In this document: positions 16,697-24,949 of the stretch, in pieces
How the letters are laid out: each line of letters opens with the position of its first letter
Numbering within the stretch: the first letter of the stretch is position 1
Assembly: GCA_016926155.1 (NCBI GenBank)
Contig: JAFGPC010000219.1
Span: 1-64,000 of the forward strand
Direction: 5' to 3'
DNA from: Sedimentisphaerales bacterium
Lineage (GTDB): Bacteria; Planctomycetota; Phycisphaerae; Sedimentisphaerales; Anaerohalosphaeraceae
Length of the DNA stretch: 64,000 nt
Position numbers and translations under genes: made by a program
Notes under the pieces: generated by a model
The model's input: only the letters and a program-made list of their open reading frames with translations
Told to the model about the DNA's origin: nothing
Databases searched by the model: none

Positions 16697-18389
16697 CACG
16701 CATTCCAGGACACTGCCCGGTCGAGGGCCGCAGGAGAATATTCCGCAACAGAAGGATCATCGGGATCGTCTTATCGCGTTTGTTCGCGATTATGTAAGCC
16801 AGATGCGTCTTACACCGCCGCTTTCGCTGGAGGAGCTTCGCCGTCATTCGGTTGCGGTGGTGCAGCGGGCGGGACTGACCCAGAAGTATATGGATTTTAC
16901 GGCGGTTTTGGTGAACAACGAGACATGGCGGCCGGTGGTGGCGGCGATTCCCTACTCACGTCGCCTGTTGCTGCTGCCGAATTGCCTGCGGGACAAGGAA
17001 TACTGCGCTGGTCATTTTGATGAGCTGGGTTTGGTTTGCGGCGGCTGCGGGCGGTGTATGATTCAGGAATTACAAAGCCAGGCCGAACAGCTTGGGTATG
17101 CGGTACTGGTGGCCGAAGGATCGCCGGTGGTGATGAGTATGATCGAATCCGGTCAGATCGAGGCGGTCATCGGAGTAAGCTGTCTGGGCGTTCTGGAAAA
17201 GACATTTCCCTATATGGAGGCCGGCGCCGTGCCAGGCCTGGCGGTTCCGCTTCTGTATGATGGATGTGTGAATACGACGCTGGATACGGACTGGTTGTGG
17301 GAGGCGATCTATCTGAATACCGACAGCGAAGCACACTGGCTGGATGTGGACGAGCTTCGCGAGCGGGTGTCTGCCGCTTTTTCCCGATCCTCTCTGCAGG
17401 CTGTGCTGGGGAGCTGTTCGAATCATGTCGAACAATTGGCGCTGGAGTGGCTGGGCGGGGAAGGTAAACGGTGGCGTCCGTTTTTGACGGCGGGTGTTTA
17501 TCGTGCCCTGCTGGGCCGCAGCGAAGAGTTTGACGAACGGCTGGTTCGGACGATGGTTTCCGTGGAATGTTTTCACAAGGCCTCGCTGATCCATGACGAT
17601 ATTGAAGATGACGACAGCCGGCGCTACGGCAAGGAAACGGTGCATCAGCAGTATGGCGTGCCGATCGCGCTGAATGTGGGGGATCATCTGCTGGGGGAAG
17701 GGTATCGGTTGCTGTCCGAGCTGGATGTAAGCGATTCAGTGAAAGTTAAAATGCTTCGGATCGCTGCGCTGGGGCATCGGCAATTATGCGTTGGACAAGG
17801 GGCGGAATTAGCATGGATCAGGGCGCCGAAAGTGCTGCGTGTCGATGAAGTGCTGGACATTTTCCAGCGCAAGACCTCGCCTGCGTTTGAGGTCGCCTTG
17901 CGGCTGGGGGCGATTCTGGCCGGGGCCGATGGCAAGCTCGGCGAGGTGCTGACGCGGTATAGTGATGCACTGGGGATCGCGTATCAGATTCGCGACGATC
18001 TGGACGACACTTCTTCCGGGGAGGAGCCGGGCGATCTGGCAGCGGGGCGGCCTTCGATTCTGGCGGCGCTGGCGTGGGAGCGGGCCGATGAACCGGATCG
18101 GAAATGGATTGAGCAATGCTGGTTTCATAAGGCCGAGCCATCCGTGTTGCGCCGGGCGACAGAGTTGTTCGAACAGTTGTCGGCGCCTGCCGAGGCGATG
18201 GCATTGCTGGAGCGGTATAAGGGCGAGGCTCTGCGTTGTCTGGAGGAGCTTGACAACGCCGTGTTGAAGGGGCTGCTGCGTCGTGTGGTGTGTAAGGTAT
18301 TCAATGATATAGAACGGTTGAAATGCTGCGATGAGTATACGTCAGGACATGATCTGGACGGCGGTACAGGCGCAGGATCATCTGGGTGA
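16686..18389 (+). CDS. DUF116 domain fused to a trans-polyprenyl diphosphate synthase
   Basis: A 567-residue fusion. Residues ~1-215 match the DUF116 pattern, with Cys residues (C100, C107, C118, C121, C124 around VCGGCGRC) likely to bind an Fe-S cluster. Residues ~235-540 are a polyprenyl synthase: GKRWRP (260-265), first Asp-rich motif DDIED (304-308) and second motif DDLDD (437-441). The residues five and four positions before the first motif are small (A299, S300), where farnesyl synthases have an aromatic residue; this predicts a chain longer than C15. The gene overlaps both neighbours, including the small cyclase-fold gene by 59 bases. It likely supplies the linear isoprenoid for the downstream cyclase. 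The role of the fused Fe-S domain is unknown and the fusion itself is unusual. Confidence 0.88.
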   Translation: MSDNTHSRTLPGRGPQENIPQQKDHRDRLIAFVRDYVSQMRLTPPLSLEELRRHSVAVVQRAGLTQKYMDFTAVLVNNETWRPVVAAIPYSRRLLLLPNCLRDKEYCAGHFDELGLVCGGCGRCMIQELQSQAEQLGYAVLVAEGSPVVMSMIESGQIEAVIGVSCLGVLEKTFPYMEAGAVPGLAVPLLYDGCVNTTLDTDWLWEAIYLNTDSEAHWLDVDELRERVSAAFSRSSLQAVLGSCSNHVEQLALEWLGGEGKRWRPFLTAGVYRALLGRSEEFDERLVRTMVSVECFHKASLIHDDIEDDDSRRYGKETVHQQYGVPIALNVGDHLLGEGYRLLSELDVSDSVKVKMLRIAALGHRQLCVGQGAELAWIRAPKVLRVDEVLDIFQRKTSPAFEVALRLGAILAGADGKLGEVLTRYSDALGIAYQIRDDLDDTSSGEEPGDLAAGRPSILAALAWERADEPDRKWIEQCWFHKAEPSVLRRATELFEQLSAPAEAMALLERYKGEALRCLEELDNAVLKGLLRRVVCKVFNDIERLKCCDEYTSGHDLDGGTGAGSSG

Positions 18390-19206
18390 TTCGATCCGAG
18401 CGGTCCGTCAGTTTCTTTCGACACAGGCCGATCCTCTGGGCGGGTTTCATGACCGTCAGGGTCGGCCGGACATGTATTATACGGTGTTCGGACTGGAGGC
18501 GGCGCTGGCATGCGGGGCCGGAATCGATCTAGACCTGGTGGCCGAGTTTCTCAAGCTGTTTGAAGATGGGCGCATGTTTGACTTTGTGCATCTGGCAGCG
18601 ATGGCGCGATGCTGGGCTTCGGTGGAGCAAAGTCCGAGTGTGGAGATGGTGGACAGTCTCTTGACGCGGATCGAAGCGCATCGCAGCCCCGATGGGGGGT
18701 ATAACGATCATGCCGGGGCGCAGGTCGGCTCCACCTATGCGAATTTTCTGGCGGTGGGCGTATATCAGGATATGGAACGGGCGATGCCCAGGCCGGAAGG
18801 CGTGCTGCAGTCCCTGGGGCTTTTAAAACGGGACGACGGGGGGTATGTGGTTCAGGCCGGGGCAGAGTATGGGGCAGCGCCGGCAACGGCGGCGGCAATC
18901 ATGACGCTCAAGGGTCTGGGGCGCGATTGCGAATCGGAAACGATTCAATGGTTGATGCGGCAATGCAAGGCTATCGGGGGCTTTGTGGCGGCGCCGCTGG
19001 CGCCGGTGCCGGATCTGCTTTCGACGGCGGTTTCTTTGTTTGCCTTGACGCAAGCGGGCGTGGATATCAATCCGATCCGGCAGCGATGTGTCGAATATAT
19101 TGAAAGCCTCTGGGATGCGGGGGGCGGATTCTGTGCAAATTGGCTGGACGAAACCGTCGATTGCGAGTACACCTATTACGGCTTGCTGGCATTGGGCTGC
19201 CTGTAA
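18331..19206 (+). CDS. Small prenyltransferase/terpene-cyclase-fold protein
   Basis: A 291-residue single alpha/alpha-barrel protein of the prenyltransferase/squalene-cyclase repeat type. About five repeats are visible: GGFHDRQGRPDMYYTVFGLE, SPDGGYNDHAG, DDGGYVVQAGAEYGAAPATA, GGFVAAPLAPVPDLLSTAVS and GGFCANWLDETVDCEYTYY. It resembles protein geranylgeranyltransferase beta subunits. It lacks a DxDD motif, so it is unlikely to start cationic cyclisation as squalene-hopene cyclase does. It overlaps the polyprenyl synthase fusion by 59 bases and ends 24 bases before the cyclase. It may bind or transfer a prenyl chain, or pair with the cyclase. The ATG at 18331 has no strong ribosome site; 18349 is an alternative. 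Confidence 0.8.
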   Translation: MSIRQDMIWTAVQAQDHLGDSIRAVRQFLSTQADPLGGFHDRQGRPDMYYTVFGLEAALACGAGIDLDLVAEFLKLFEDGRMFDFVHLAAMARCWASVEQSPSVEMVDSLLTRIEAHRSPDGGYNDHAGAQVGSTYANFLAVGVYQDMERAMPRPEGVLQSLGLLKRDDGGYVVQAGAEYGAAPATAAAIMTLKGLGRDCESETIQWLMRQCKAIGGFVAAPLAPVPDLLSTAVSLFALTQAGVDINPIRQRCVEYIESLWDAGGGFCANWLDETVDCEYTYYGLLALGCL

Positions 19207-19230
19207 GAGCGATGATAGCAGGGATGCTGT

Positions 19231-21075
19231 GTGAGAACCGACAACACGATGAAGGTCGATCGTCAGAGTTTGCTGGAAACGCGGGCCAATCTCATCGATC
19301 AACTGCTTACGTTTCGTAATGAGCAGGGGTACTGGGAAGGCAGACTTTCCAGCAGTGCGCTTTCCACGGCAACGGCGGTGTTTGCGCTGGCGATGGTCGA
19401 TGCGGCAGCGCATGAGGCGTTTATACGACGGGGCCTGGACTGGCTGCGCGATCATCAGAATCCGGATGGGGGCTGGGGGGACACGACGATCAGCCGGAGC
19501 AATCTGAGCACAACACTGTTATGCTGGTCTGCGCTGGCGGTGGAGGAGCATCCGCATTATTATGCCAAGACAGTCGAGCAGGCCGAGTTGTGGCTGCGAA
19601 AGCATCTGGACCGGATCGAGACCGAGACAGTGATTGCCGAGATTGAGCGGGTGTATGGGAACGACCGGACGTTTGCGATTCCGATTTTGACGATGTGTGC
19701 GATGGCTGGCCGGGTCGGACGGGGGGACGATGTGTGGCGCAGAATCGCACCGCTTCCTTTTGAGCTGGCCGCTCTGCCGCGTCGGCTGTTCCGCTGGCTG
19801 CGATTGGGGGTGGTCAGCTATGCGCTGCCGGCGCTGATTGCGATCGGGCAGGTGCAGTATCATTTTTGCAGGCCTCGCAATCCGATCATGCGATGGATTC
19901 GGGGGCTTTTGCGTAAGCGGACGCTGCGAATTCTGACGCGTCTGCAGCCGGACAATGGCGGATTTCTGGAGGCGACGCCGCTGACAAGTTTTGTCGTAAT
20001 GAGTCTGGCCGAATGCGGGCATGCGGAACATCCGGTGGTGTGCAGGGGGGTGGAGTTTCTCAAGCGGTCGATGCGGGAGGATGGGAGCTGGCCGATCGAT
20101 ACCAATCTAGCGACGTGGGTAACGACGCTGGCGGTGAATGGATTGACATCGGTTTCCAATGCGGATGATGTGCTGACGCGGGAGGATAAAACACAATTGT
20201 GCGATTGGTTGCTGGGTCAACAGCATGTCCGTGAGCATCCCTTTACAGGCGCAGCGCCGGGAGGTTGGGCCTGGACGGATTTGCTGGGAGCCGTGCCGGA
20301 TGCGGATGATACGGCCGGGGCTCTGGTGGCGCTGTATCGCTTGGGAAAAGACGAGAAACAGGTCTGCGATGCAGCGCGAGCGGGGGCTCGGTGGCTGGTG
20401 AATTTGCAGAACCGGAATGGGGGCATTCCGACGTTTTGCCGGGGGTGGGGCAGGCTGCCGTTCGACCAAAGCTGTGCCGATTTGACAGCGCATGCGCTGG
20501 CGGCGTGGGGATTGTGGATCAATGAGTTCACCAGTGGGGCGCAGAGACGAATCGGCAGGGCGATGGAGCGGGCGATTGATTTCCTCGAGAGGGCACAGCG
20601 TAAGAATGGATCGTGGAGGCCGTTGTGGTTTGGGAATGAAAACACGGACCGCAAGGGCAATCCGGTGTATGGGACGGGGCGGGTGCTGAGTCATTTGTGT
20701 TGTATGCCGGATGAGTTTATCGAGCCATGCAGGGGGATGCTGGTGCGCGGGGCCGAATGGCTTATTGGGGTGCAGAATGAGGACGGCGGCTGGGGCGGAG
20801 GAAAGGGCGCTGCTTCCAGCATTGAAGAAACCTCACTGGCGGTCGATGGATTGGGTCGTGTGGCAGGCCGGATTGAGGTGGATGGGGGATTGGCCCGGGA
20901 AGTCGAGCAGGCGATTGACGGCGGTATTGAATGGCTGATTCAGACGACACAGATGGGGACTGAGAGCTATCCGGCGGCGATCGGTTTGTATTTTGCCCGA
21001 CTTTGGTATTATGAGCGGCTGTACCCGGTGGTGTTTGCCGTGGCGGCAATGGAAACGGCGGCATCCCGCGTTTAG
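19231..21075 (+). CDS. Squalene-hopene-cyclase-type terpene cyclase
   Basis: A 614-residue class II triterpene-cyclase homologue, close to the usual length of about 630. QW-like repeats occur throughout (NPDGGWGD, PDNGGFLEA, EDGSWPID, NGGIPTFCRGWG, KNGSWRP, NEDGGWGGG). The protonating motif is intact as DADDTAG (D357-D360), and YGTGRVL matches the conserved region near the active-site entrance. It should cyclise a linear polyprene by proton attack and be a monotopic membrane protein. No squalene synthase genes (hpnCDE) are nearby, while a dedicated polyprenyl synthase is, so the substrate may not be squalene. The GTG at 19231 has an AGGGA site 7-8 bases upstream; ATG 19249 lacks one. It is the last gene of the cluster and converges on a prepilin-like gene. 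Confidence 0.88.
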   Translation: MRTDNTMKVDRQSLLETRANLIDQLLTFRNEQGYWEGRLSSSALSTATAVFALAMVDAAAHEAFIRRGLDWLRDHQNPDGGWGDTTISRSNLSTTLLCWSALAVEEHPHYYAKTVEQAELWLRKHLDRIETETVIAEIERVYGNDRTFAIPILTMCAMAGRVGRGDDVWRRIAPLPFELAALPRRLFRWLRLGVVSYALPALIAIGQVQYHFCRPRNPIMRWIRGLLRKRTLRILTRLQPDNGGFLEATPLTSFVVMSLAECGHAEHPVVCRGVEFLKRSMREDGSWPIDTNLATWVTTLAVNGLTSVSNADDVLTREDKTQLCDWLLGQQHVREHPFTGAAPGGWAWTDLLGAVPDADDTAGALVALYRLGKDEKQVCDAARAGARWLVNLQNRNGGIPTFCRGWGRLPFDQSCADLTAHALAAWGLWINEFTSGAQRRIGRAMERAIDFLERAQRKNGSWRPLWFGNENTDRKGNPVYGTGRVLSHLCCMPDEFIEPCRGMLVRGAEWLIGVQNEDGGWGGGKGAASSIEETSLAVDGLGRVAGRIEVDGGLAREVEQAIDGGIEWLIQTTQMGTESYPAAIGLYFARLWYYERLYPVVFAVAAMETAASRV

Positions 21076-21105
21076 GACTCCGCATTTAGTCAATCGGACG
21101 GTGAG

Positions 21106-21945
21106 TCAGTACGAAAGCACCCAGGAACCTCTTTTAACCCATGTAGCATTGAACGAATTGATCGGTTCGACTTGGTCGATATGGCCGTCAAGATAAACGA
21201 CGTTACTCTTGCCGAAATTGCGGCCCAGATCACTGGTCTTGTGAAATGAGGCCAGGCAGTCGGCATAGGGTCTCTGGTCCTGGCCTGAAGGCATAAAATC
21301 ACCTGTCCCCTTAACAAGCAGGACGTTGTCATTGAAATAGGCACTATTGAGGTTGGTGCCATCCGGTTGTTTGATGATCCACATGCTTTCTTCGCCGAAG
21401 AAGGCGACCTGTGCCGGGGTACGTTCGACATCGGACAGCTTCTTGACTCCTCCGGCATATTCCGGTCCTTCCGGGGCATACGCTTTCTGTCCGCCTCCCA
21501 GATACGAGTTCATGCTGTAGGTGAACTGAGGTTCCATGGCGATTCCATCGCAACCATTCTGGTGACCTTCCGCCCGTCCGGAGCGGGCCAGGGAATCGAA
21601 GACGGGGCAGACATTGATTTCCTTGTTTTCCAGGTATGGCCAGAGTTGGCCGGGATTTTCATCGGGGTGATGATTGGCGTCATGCCAGTGATGAGGGTAT
21701 TCGATCTCGGTGAAAAATAGAAGAGGCCGATCGTATATGATGCACCAGGGGAACGGGAATTTGTTGCCGTTGTCTTCCAGGTATAGGGTGCCGCAGACAC
21801 CGTATTGGCGAAGGTGAGTTTTGCAGATCAGTTCGCGGGCGGCCTCCTTGGCTTTGTTCAGGGCGGGAACGACGATGGCCAGTAGGATGCCGATGATGGC
21901 GATGACTACAAGCAACTCAATGAGTGTGAAAGCTCGTTTTTTCAT
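21106..21945 (-). CDS. Prepilin-like secreted protein (type II/IV pseudopilin leader)
   Basis: A 279-residue protein with a classical prepilin leader and helix: [20 protein letters not shown], cut after the short basic leader by a PilD-type peptidase. The body has the planctomycete-style features [20 protein letters not shown] near the helix and [15 protein letters not shown] near the C-terminus. Such proteins are numerous in this phylum and their function is mostly unknown; many are thought to be minor pseudopilins or surface proteins. GGGAGGG precedes the ATG by 7 bases. It is transcribed alone, convergent with the cyclase gene. Confidence 0.88.
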   Translation of the reverse strand: MKKRAFTLIELLVVIAIIGILLAIVVPALNKAKEAARELICKTHLRQYGVCGTLYLEDNGNKFPFPWCIIYDRPLLFFTEIEYPHHWHDANHHPDENPGQLWPYLENKEINVCPVFDSLARSGRAEGHQNGCDGIAMEPQFTYSMNSYLGGGQKAYAPEGPEYAGGVKKLSDVERTPAQVAFFGEESMWIIKQPDGTNLNSAYFNDNVLLVKGTGDFMPSGQDQRPYADCLASFHKTSDLGRNFGKSNVVYLDGHIDQVEPINSFNATWVKRGSWVLSY

Positions 21946-22080
21946 GGTACAGCCCTCCCATCGTTTTGAGCCATATTGTGTGGATTCAACTTTGCTGATT
22001 CCACAGAAGTCAATCCACTACTTTTGCTTATTATACAAACCAGGGGGGGAGGGTCAAGCGGTTAATTCATGATCGATTGT

Positions 22081-23448
22081 TTATTTCAGTTGATGGCGGA
22101 ATCGGTTCAGGATGTGCGTGACCAGGGTCATTCGAGCCATTTCGTCTGTGCCGCCGAGGCGGATTGGTTCGGCGGTTGTTTGACCGTCCGGGTTTTGGAT
22201 GATCAGGGGGATGTAGACGGCTCCTTCCTTGTCCGTTTGGCTCTGTCCCGTGCCGATGATCCATGGACTTTTGGTTTTTTCGGAGGCGACTTTGGCGAGC
22301 TGCTTCCACATCTCCAGGGTCGATTGCGAGTTGGAATTGGACTTATCAATTCCGAACAGATCCAGCATTTGACTTTCCGTTGGCGCCACGAAGGCTGCGG
22401 TCAGGGTGTTTGTATTCTTGTTTGCCGGGGTAAGTGCGGCGGTCAGGCTTCCGCCGGAGCCGATTTCGAACAGCGTCAGGGTCTGGTTGCGTTTTTGGAG
22501 GAGGTCCAGAATACATTCTTCCAGGGATTGCTCGCCTTCGGCGTACAGTGCGTCGCCCAGACAGCGGGTGATCTGTGTTTTGAGTTGTTGCAGTTGTCGA
22601 CGACCATTTTCCGTATCATCCGGCAGGAAGAAGGTGAAATCCACCCGGTCGCCCTTGAACTGCGAGGATACGAGGATATCCGGGGGCATAGTGACATGGT
22701 CGTGCAGGGTTTGTACGATCTGGGATTGGCCCATGCCGACGAATCGCAGAGTGAGCGAGCAGCCGGGCAGGCGCGTGCCGAAGTGTTTGCTCAGATAGGG
22801 CACAAGAGACTTATGGACCATGGGCTGGAGTTCGTGGGGAGGACCGGGCAGGGCGATGAAGACCTGTTTGGGTGTTTCGAAGACCAGGCCGGCGGCGGTG
22901 CCGCTGTTGTTTGCGAAATAGGTTCCTTTTGCAGGGATCAGGGTCTGCCTGCGAAGATTGGCCCGGACCAGTTGAGGAGTAGTGTTGAATCGGCGGGCTA
23001 TCGCTTCCAGCAGTTCGGGATTGATTTGCAGAGGGATGTTGGTGAATTCCGAGAGCACATCCCGAGTGATGTCGTCGTCGGTCGGTCCCAGGCCTCCAGT
23101 GATGATCACCAGAGGAACCTTTTTTGCGGCGAAGTCCAGGGCGGTCAGCAAATCGGCCCGTCTGTCATCGACCGACATCGAGCCGATACATTCCAGACCC
23201 AGCGGGCGAAGGGTGCGGGTGAGGAAATAGGTATGTCCGTCGGCGTAAATTCCCGTCAGTAGCTCATGGCCTGTCACTATGATCATGTATTGTGTCGGCT
23301 GTGAAGAAGCATCCTGCGATTTGGCGGCTTGCGCAGCACAAGCCGGGATGGTGGTCAGGAGGAAGAGAAAAAAGATGAAAGTGATAAGAACAAGGCGGCT
23401 TCGATATATGCCGGTGGATGGATTGATTCGAAATTGAGTATATGTCAT
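22081..23448 (-). CDS. Exported CinA-family protein with degenerate amidase domain
   Basis: A 455-residue CinA homologue with an N-terminal signal peptide (VLITFIFFLFLLTTIPACA), which cytoplasmic CinA proteins lack. The first domain is a good match to the CinA/MoaB-like fold: GHELLTGIYADGHTYFL, TGGLGPTDDDITRDV and ALPGPPHELQPM. The C-terminal nicotinamide-nucleotide-amidase domain is altered: the family's AESCTGG motif reads FEIGSGG, so the amidase nucleophile region is not intact. The ATG at 23448 follows AGGAGGG. It lies 29 bases downstream of the ceramidase-like gene and is probably co-transcribed with it. It may bind or hydrolyse a nucleotide-like compound outside the cytoplasm; this is speculative. 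Confidence 0.82.
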   Translation of the reverse strand: MTYTQFRINPSTGIYRSRLVLITFIFFLFLLTTIPACAAQAAKSQDASSQPTQYMIIVTGHELLTGIYADGHTYFLTRTLRPLGLECIGSMSVDDRRADLLTALDFAAKKVPLVIITGGLGPTDDDITRDVLSEFTNIPLQINPELLEAIARRFNTTPQLVRANLRRQTLIPAKGTYFANNSGTAAGLVFETPKQVFIALPGPPHELQPMVHKSLVPYLSKHFGTRLPGCSLTLRFVGMGQSQIVQTLHDHVTMPPDILVSSQFKGDRVDFTFFLPDDTENGRRQLQQLKTQITRCLGDALYAEGEQSLEECILDLLQKRNQTLTLFEIGSGGSLTAALTPANKNTNTLTAAFVAPTESQMLDLFGIDKSNSNSQSTLEMWKQLAKVASEKTKSPWIIGTGQSQTDKEGAVYIPLIIQNPDGQTTAEPIRLGGTDEMARMTLVTHILNRFRHQLK

Positions 23449-23477
23449 GATACTTCCCTCCTGCATCGCCCCGGATT

Positions 23478-24746
23478 TTATTGGGGTCGGGGACTTGCAT
23501 TTACGAGCTTGAGTGCTTCTTCGATAAAGATCTCTCCAGTCATTTCTCCCAGCGAAGTGCGGGTGATGTAATTGTATCGGTCGAAACTATCCCAGTCGAC
23601 TTTGGTCAGGAAATAGCCGAAACCGTCGTTGGTGATACCGAACAGGAGATTGTGCTTGCCATGCATCTTTCGCTTGAGATAGAAGCCGATATTCGGGAGG
23701 GCTTCGCCGGGGATCGTCAGCATCTGCGCATCACCCACATTGACGAGGTTGACCTGGGTGGCGATTTTACCGTGTTCGTTGAGTTCCATCTTCAGCGGAG
23801 AAGATTTAAGGATGGCGATCATCATCGGGCTGTCGATAGGGAATTCGACGGTTCGAGCAGTGCAGTACAGAATCGGATCGGTCTGGATAGGTGCATCCGA
23901 TACGATACGGATTGCTTCGTCTGCCAGTGTGTGTCCAATGCGGATGCATTCATTCCAAGTTTGGATGTCCTCGCCGTTGGATCCTCGGCAGTCGGCCGTC
24001 ACCATTCCGCCCAGGGCGCCGTTCATGAAGATTCCCATGCCGCCCCCGGCTTTGACGATGCGATCATATAAAGGGCCAACAAAGTCCGGGCTCAGAATTC
24101 CCTGATCGGGGCCGATCACCTCCGGATGGCAGGCATAATTAATCAGTGTTGCGAGCGGTTTTCTGTCTTGTCTGATGAATTGAATGACGTTGCAGCGTCG
24201 ATCATACAGATCCGGGGCGTAGTAATTATAAGCGATTTTTCCCCTGGCCTGGCCGGTTGCGATCTTAACCGAGACCGGCTCCAGACTGGCAGAAGCTTCC
24301 CGGATGGCCTCGACAAGTTGGCTGCAGACAAAATCCAGATATTTCAAATCGGCCCCGGTTTTGCCGGCAGCGTCGGCGAATCCGTAACAGTCCGGTCCGC
24401 TGTGATTGTGCGTGGCCCCGATGATGATATTTTCGGCGGGAAAATCGGATACCTGTCGGCGGACTCTGTCGCACAGCACACCGGGAAAGCCGAGAAAGTC
24501 AATACTGCAGATTGCCACACGTACCGCATCCCTTTCCAGAACCAGGGCACGTACGGTCAATTCTCCGTGTTTGCGGTTGGTCGGTTTGGAAGGCCCGATG
24601 CCACCGGAGACGGGCAGCAGGGGATCGGGAGTCACATTGCGCACGGCAATTGCCGCACGAAAAGCATCCTGTACCCGATCGGTTTGCGTTGTGAGAATGG
24701 TTGCTGTCATGATACCCACCCATGCCAAAAAGCGATTGATCTTCAT
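23478..24746 (-). CDS. Neutral ceramidase-like secreted hydrolase
   Basis: A 422-residue protein with an N-terminal hydrophobic leader and similarity to the N-terminal catalytic domain of neutral/alkaline ceramidases: ATHNHSGPDCYG corresponds to the active-site region and YACHPEV and GIFMNGALGGM to metal- and substrate-binding segments. Neutral ceramidases bind Zn and cleave the amide of ceramide. Full-length enzymes are larger and have a C-terminal Ig-like domain that is missing here. Planctomycete genomes contain many such short homologues whose substrates are unknown, so amide hydrolysis of ceramide is only a possibility. The ATG at 24746 has AAGGATGG upstream. It is divergent from the sialidase-like gene. 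Confidence 0.8.
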   Translation of the reverse strand: MKINRFLAWVGIMTATILTTQTDRVQDAFRAAIAVRNVTPDPLLPVSGGIGPSKPTNRKHGELTVRALVLERDAVRVAICSIDFLGFPGVLCDRVRRQVSDFPAENIIIGATHNHSGPDCYGFADAAGKTGADLKYLDFVCSQLVEAIREASASLEPVSVKIATGQARGKIAYNYYAPDLYDRRCNVIQFIRQDRKPLATLINYACHPEVIGPDQGILSPDFVGPLYDRIVKAGGGMGIFMNGALGGMVTADCRGSNGEDIQTWNECIRIGHTLADEAIRIVSDAPIQTDPILYCTARTVEFPIDSPMMIAILKSSPLKMELNEHGKIATQVNLVNVGDAQMLTIPGEALPNIGFYLKRKMHGKHNLLFGITNDGFGYFLTKVDWDSFDRYNYITRTSLGEMTGEIFIEEALKLVNASPRPQ

Positions 24747-24901
24747 CGTGTACATCCATCCTTATAGTATTATGAAAATTGAATCCATTTCTATTGTAGT
24801 CAAAGAATGACGAGGATGCTATAGGCTTTACGAAGAACCGATCCTGTTCTTGATTGGAGATATTCGTTCATGAGGGTGAAGACGAGCGGTCTGATTTATG
24901 G

Positions 24902-24907
24902 TATACT
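24902..24907 (+). promoter_or_regulatory. Extended -10 candidate for the sialidase-like gene
   Basis: The sequence TGGTATACT gives a TGn-extended -10 element (TATACT at 24902-24907), 42 bases before the ATG at 24950. No convincing -35 box is seen at the usual distance. Confidence 0.35.
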
Positions 24908-24949
24908 GGTTTTGACGTAACGGAGAATTCAGACGTTGGAGGAATAACA

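Noticed and set aside
21290-21320. CACCTGTCCCCTT, resembling the arm of the REP-like hairpin at 307-363
   Set aside because: It lies inside the conserved body of the prepilin-like gene ([11 protein letters not shown]) and has no pairing arm, so it is coding sequence that matches by chance.
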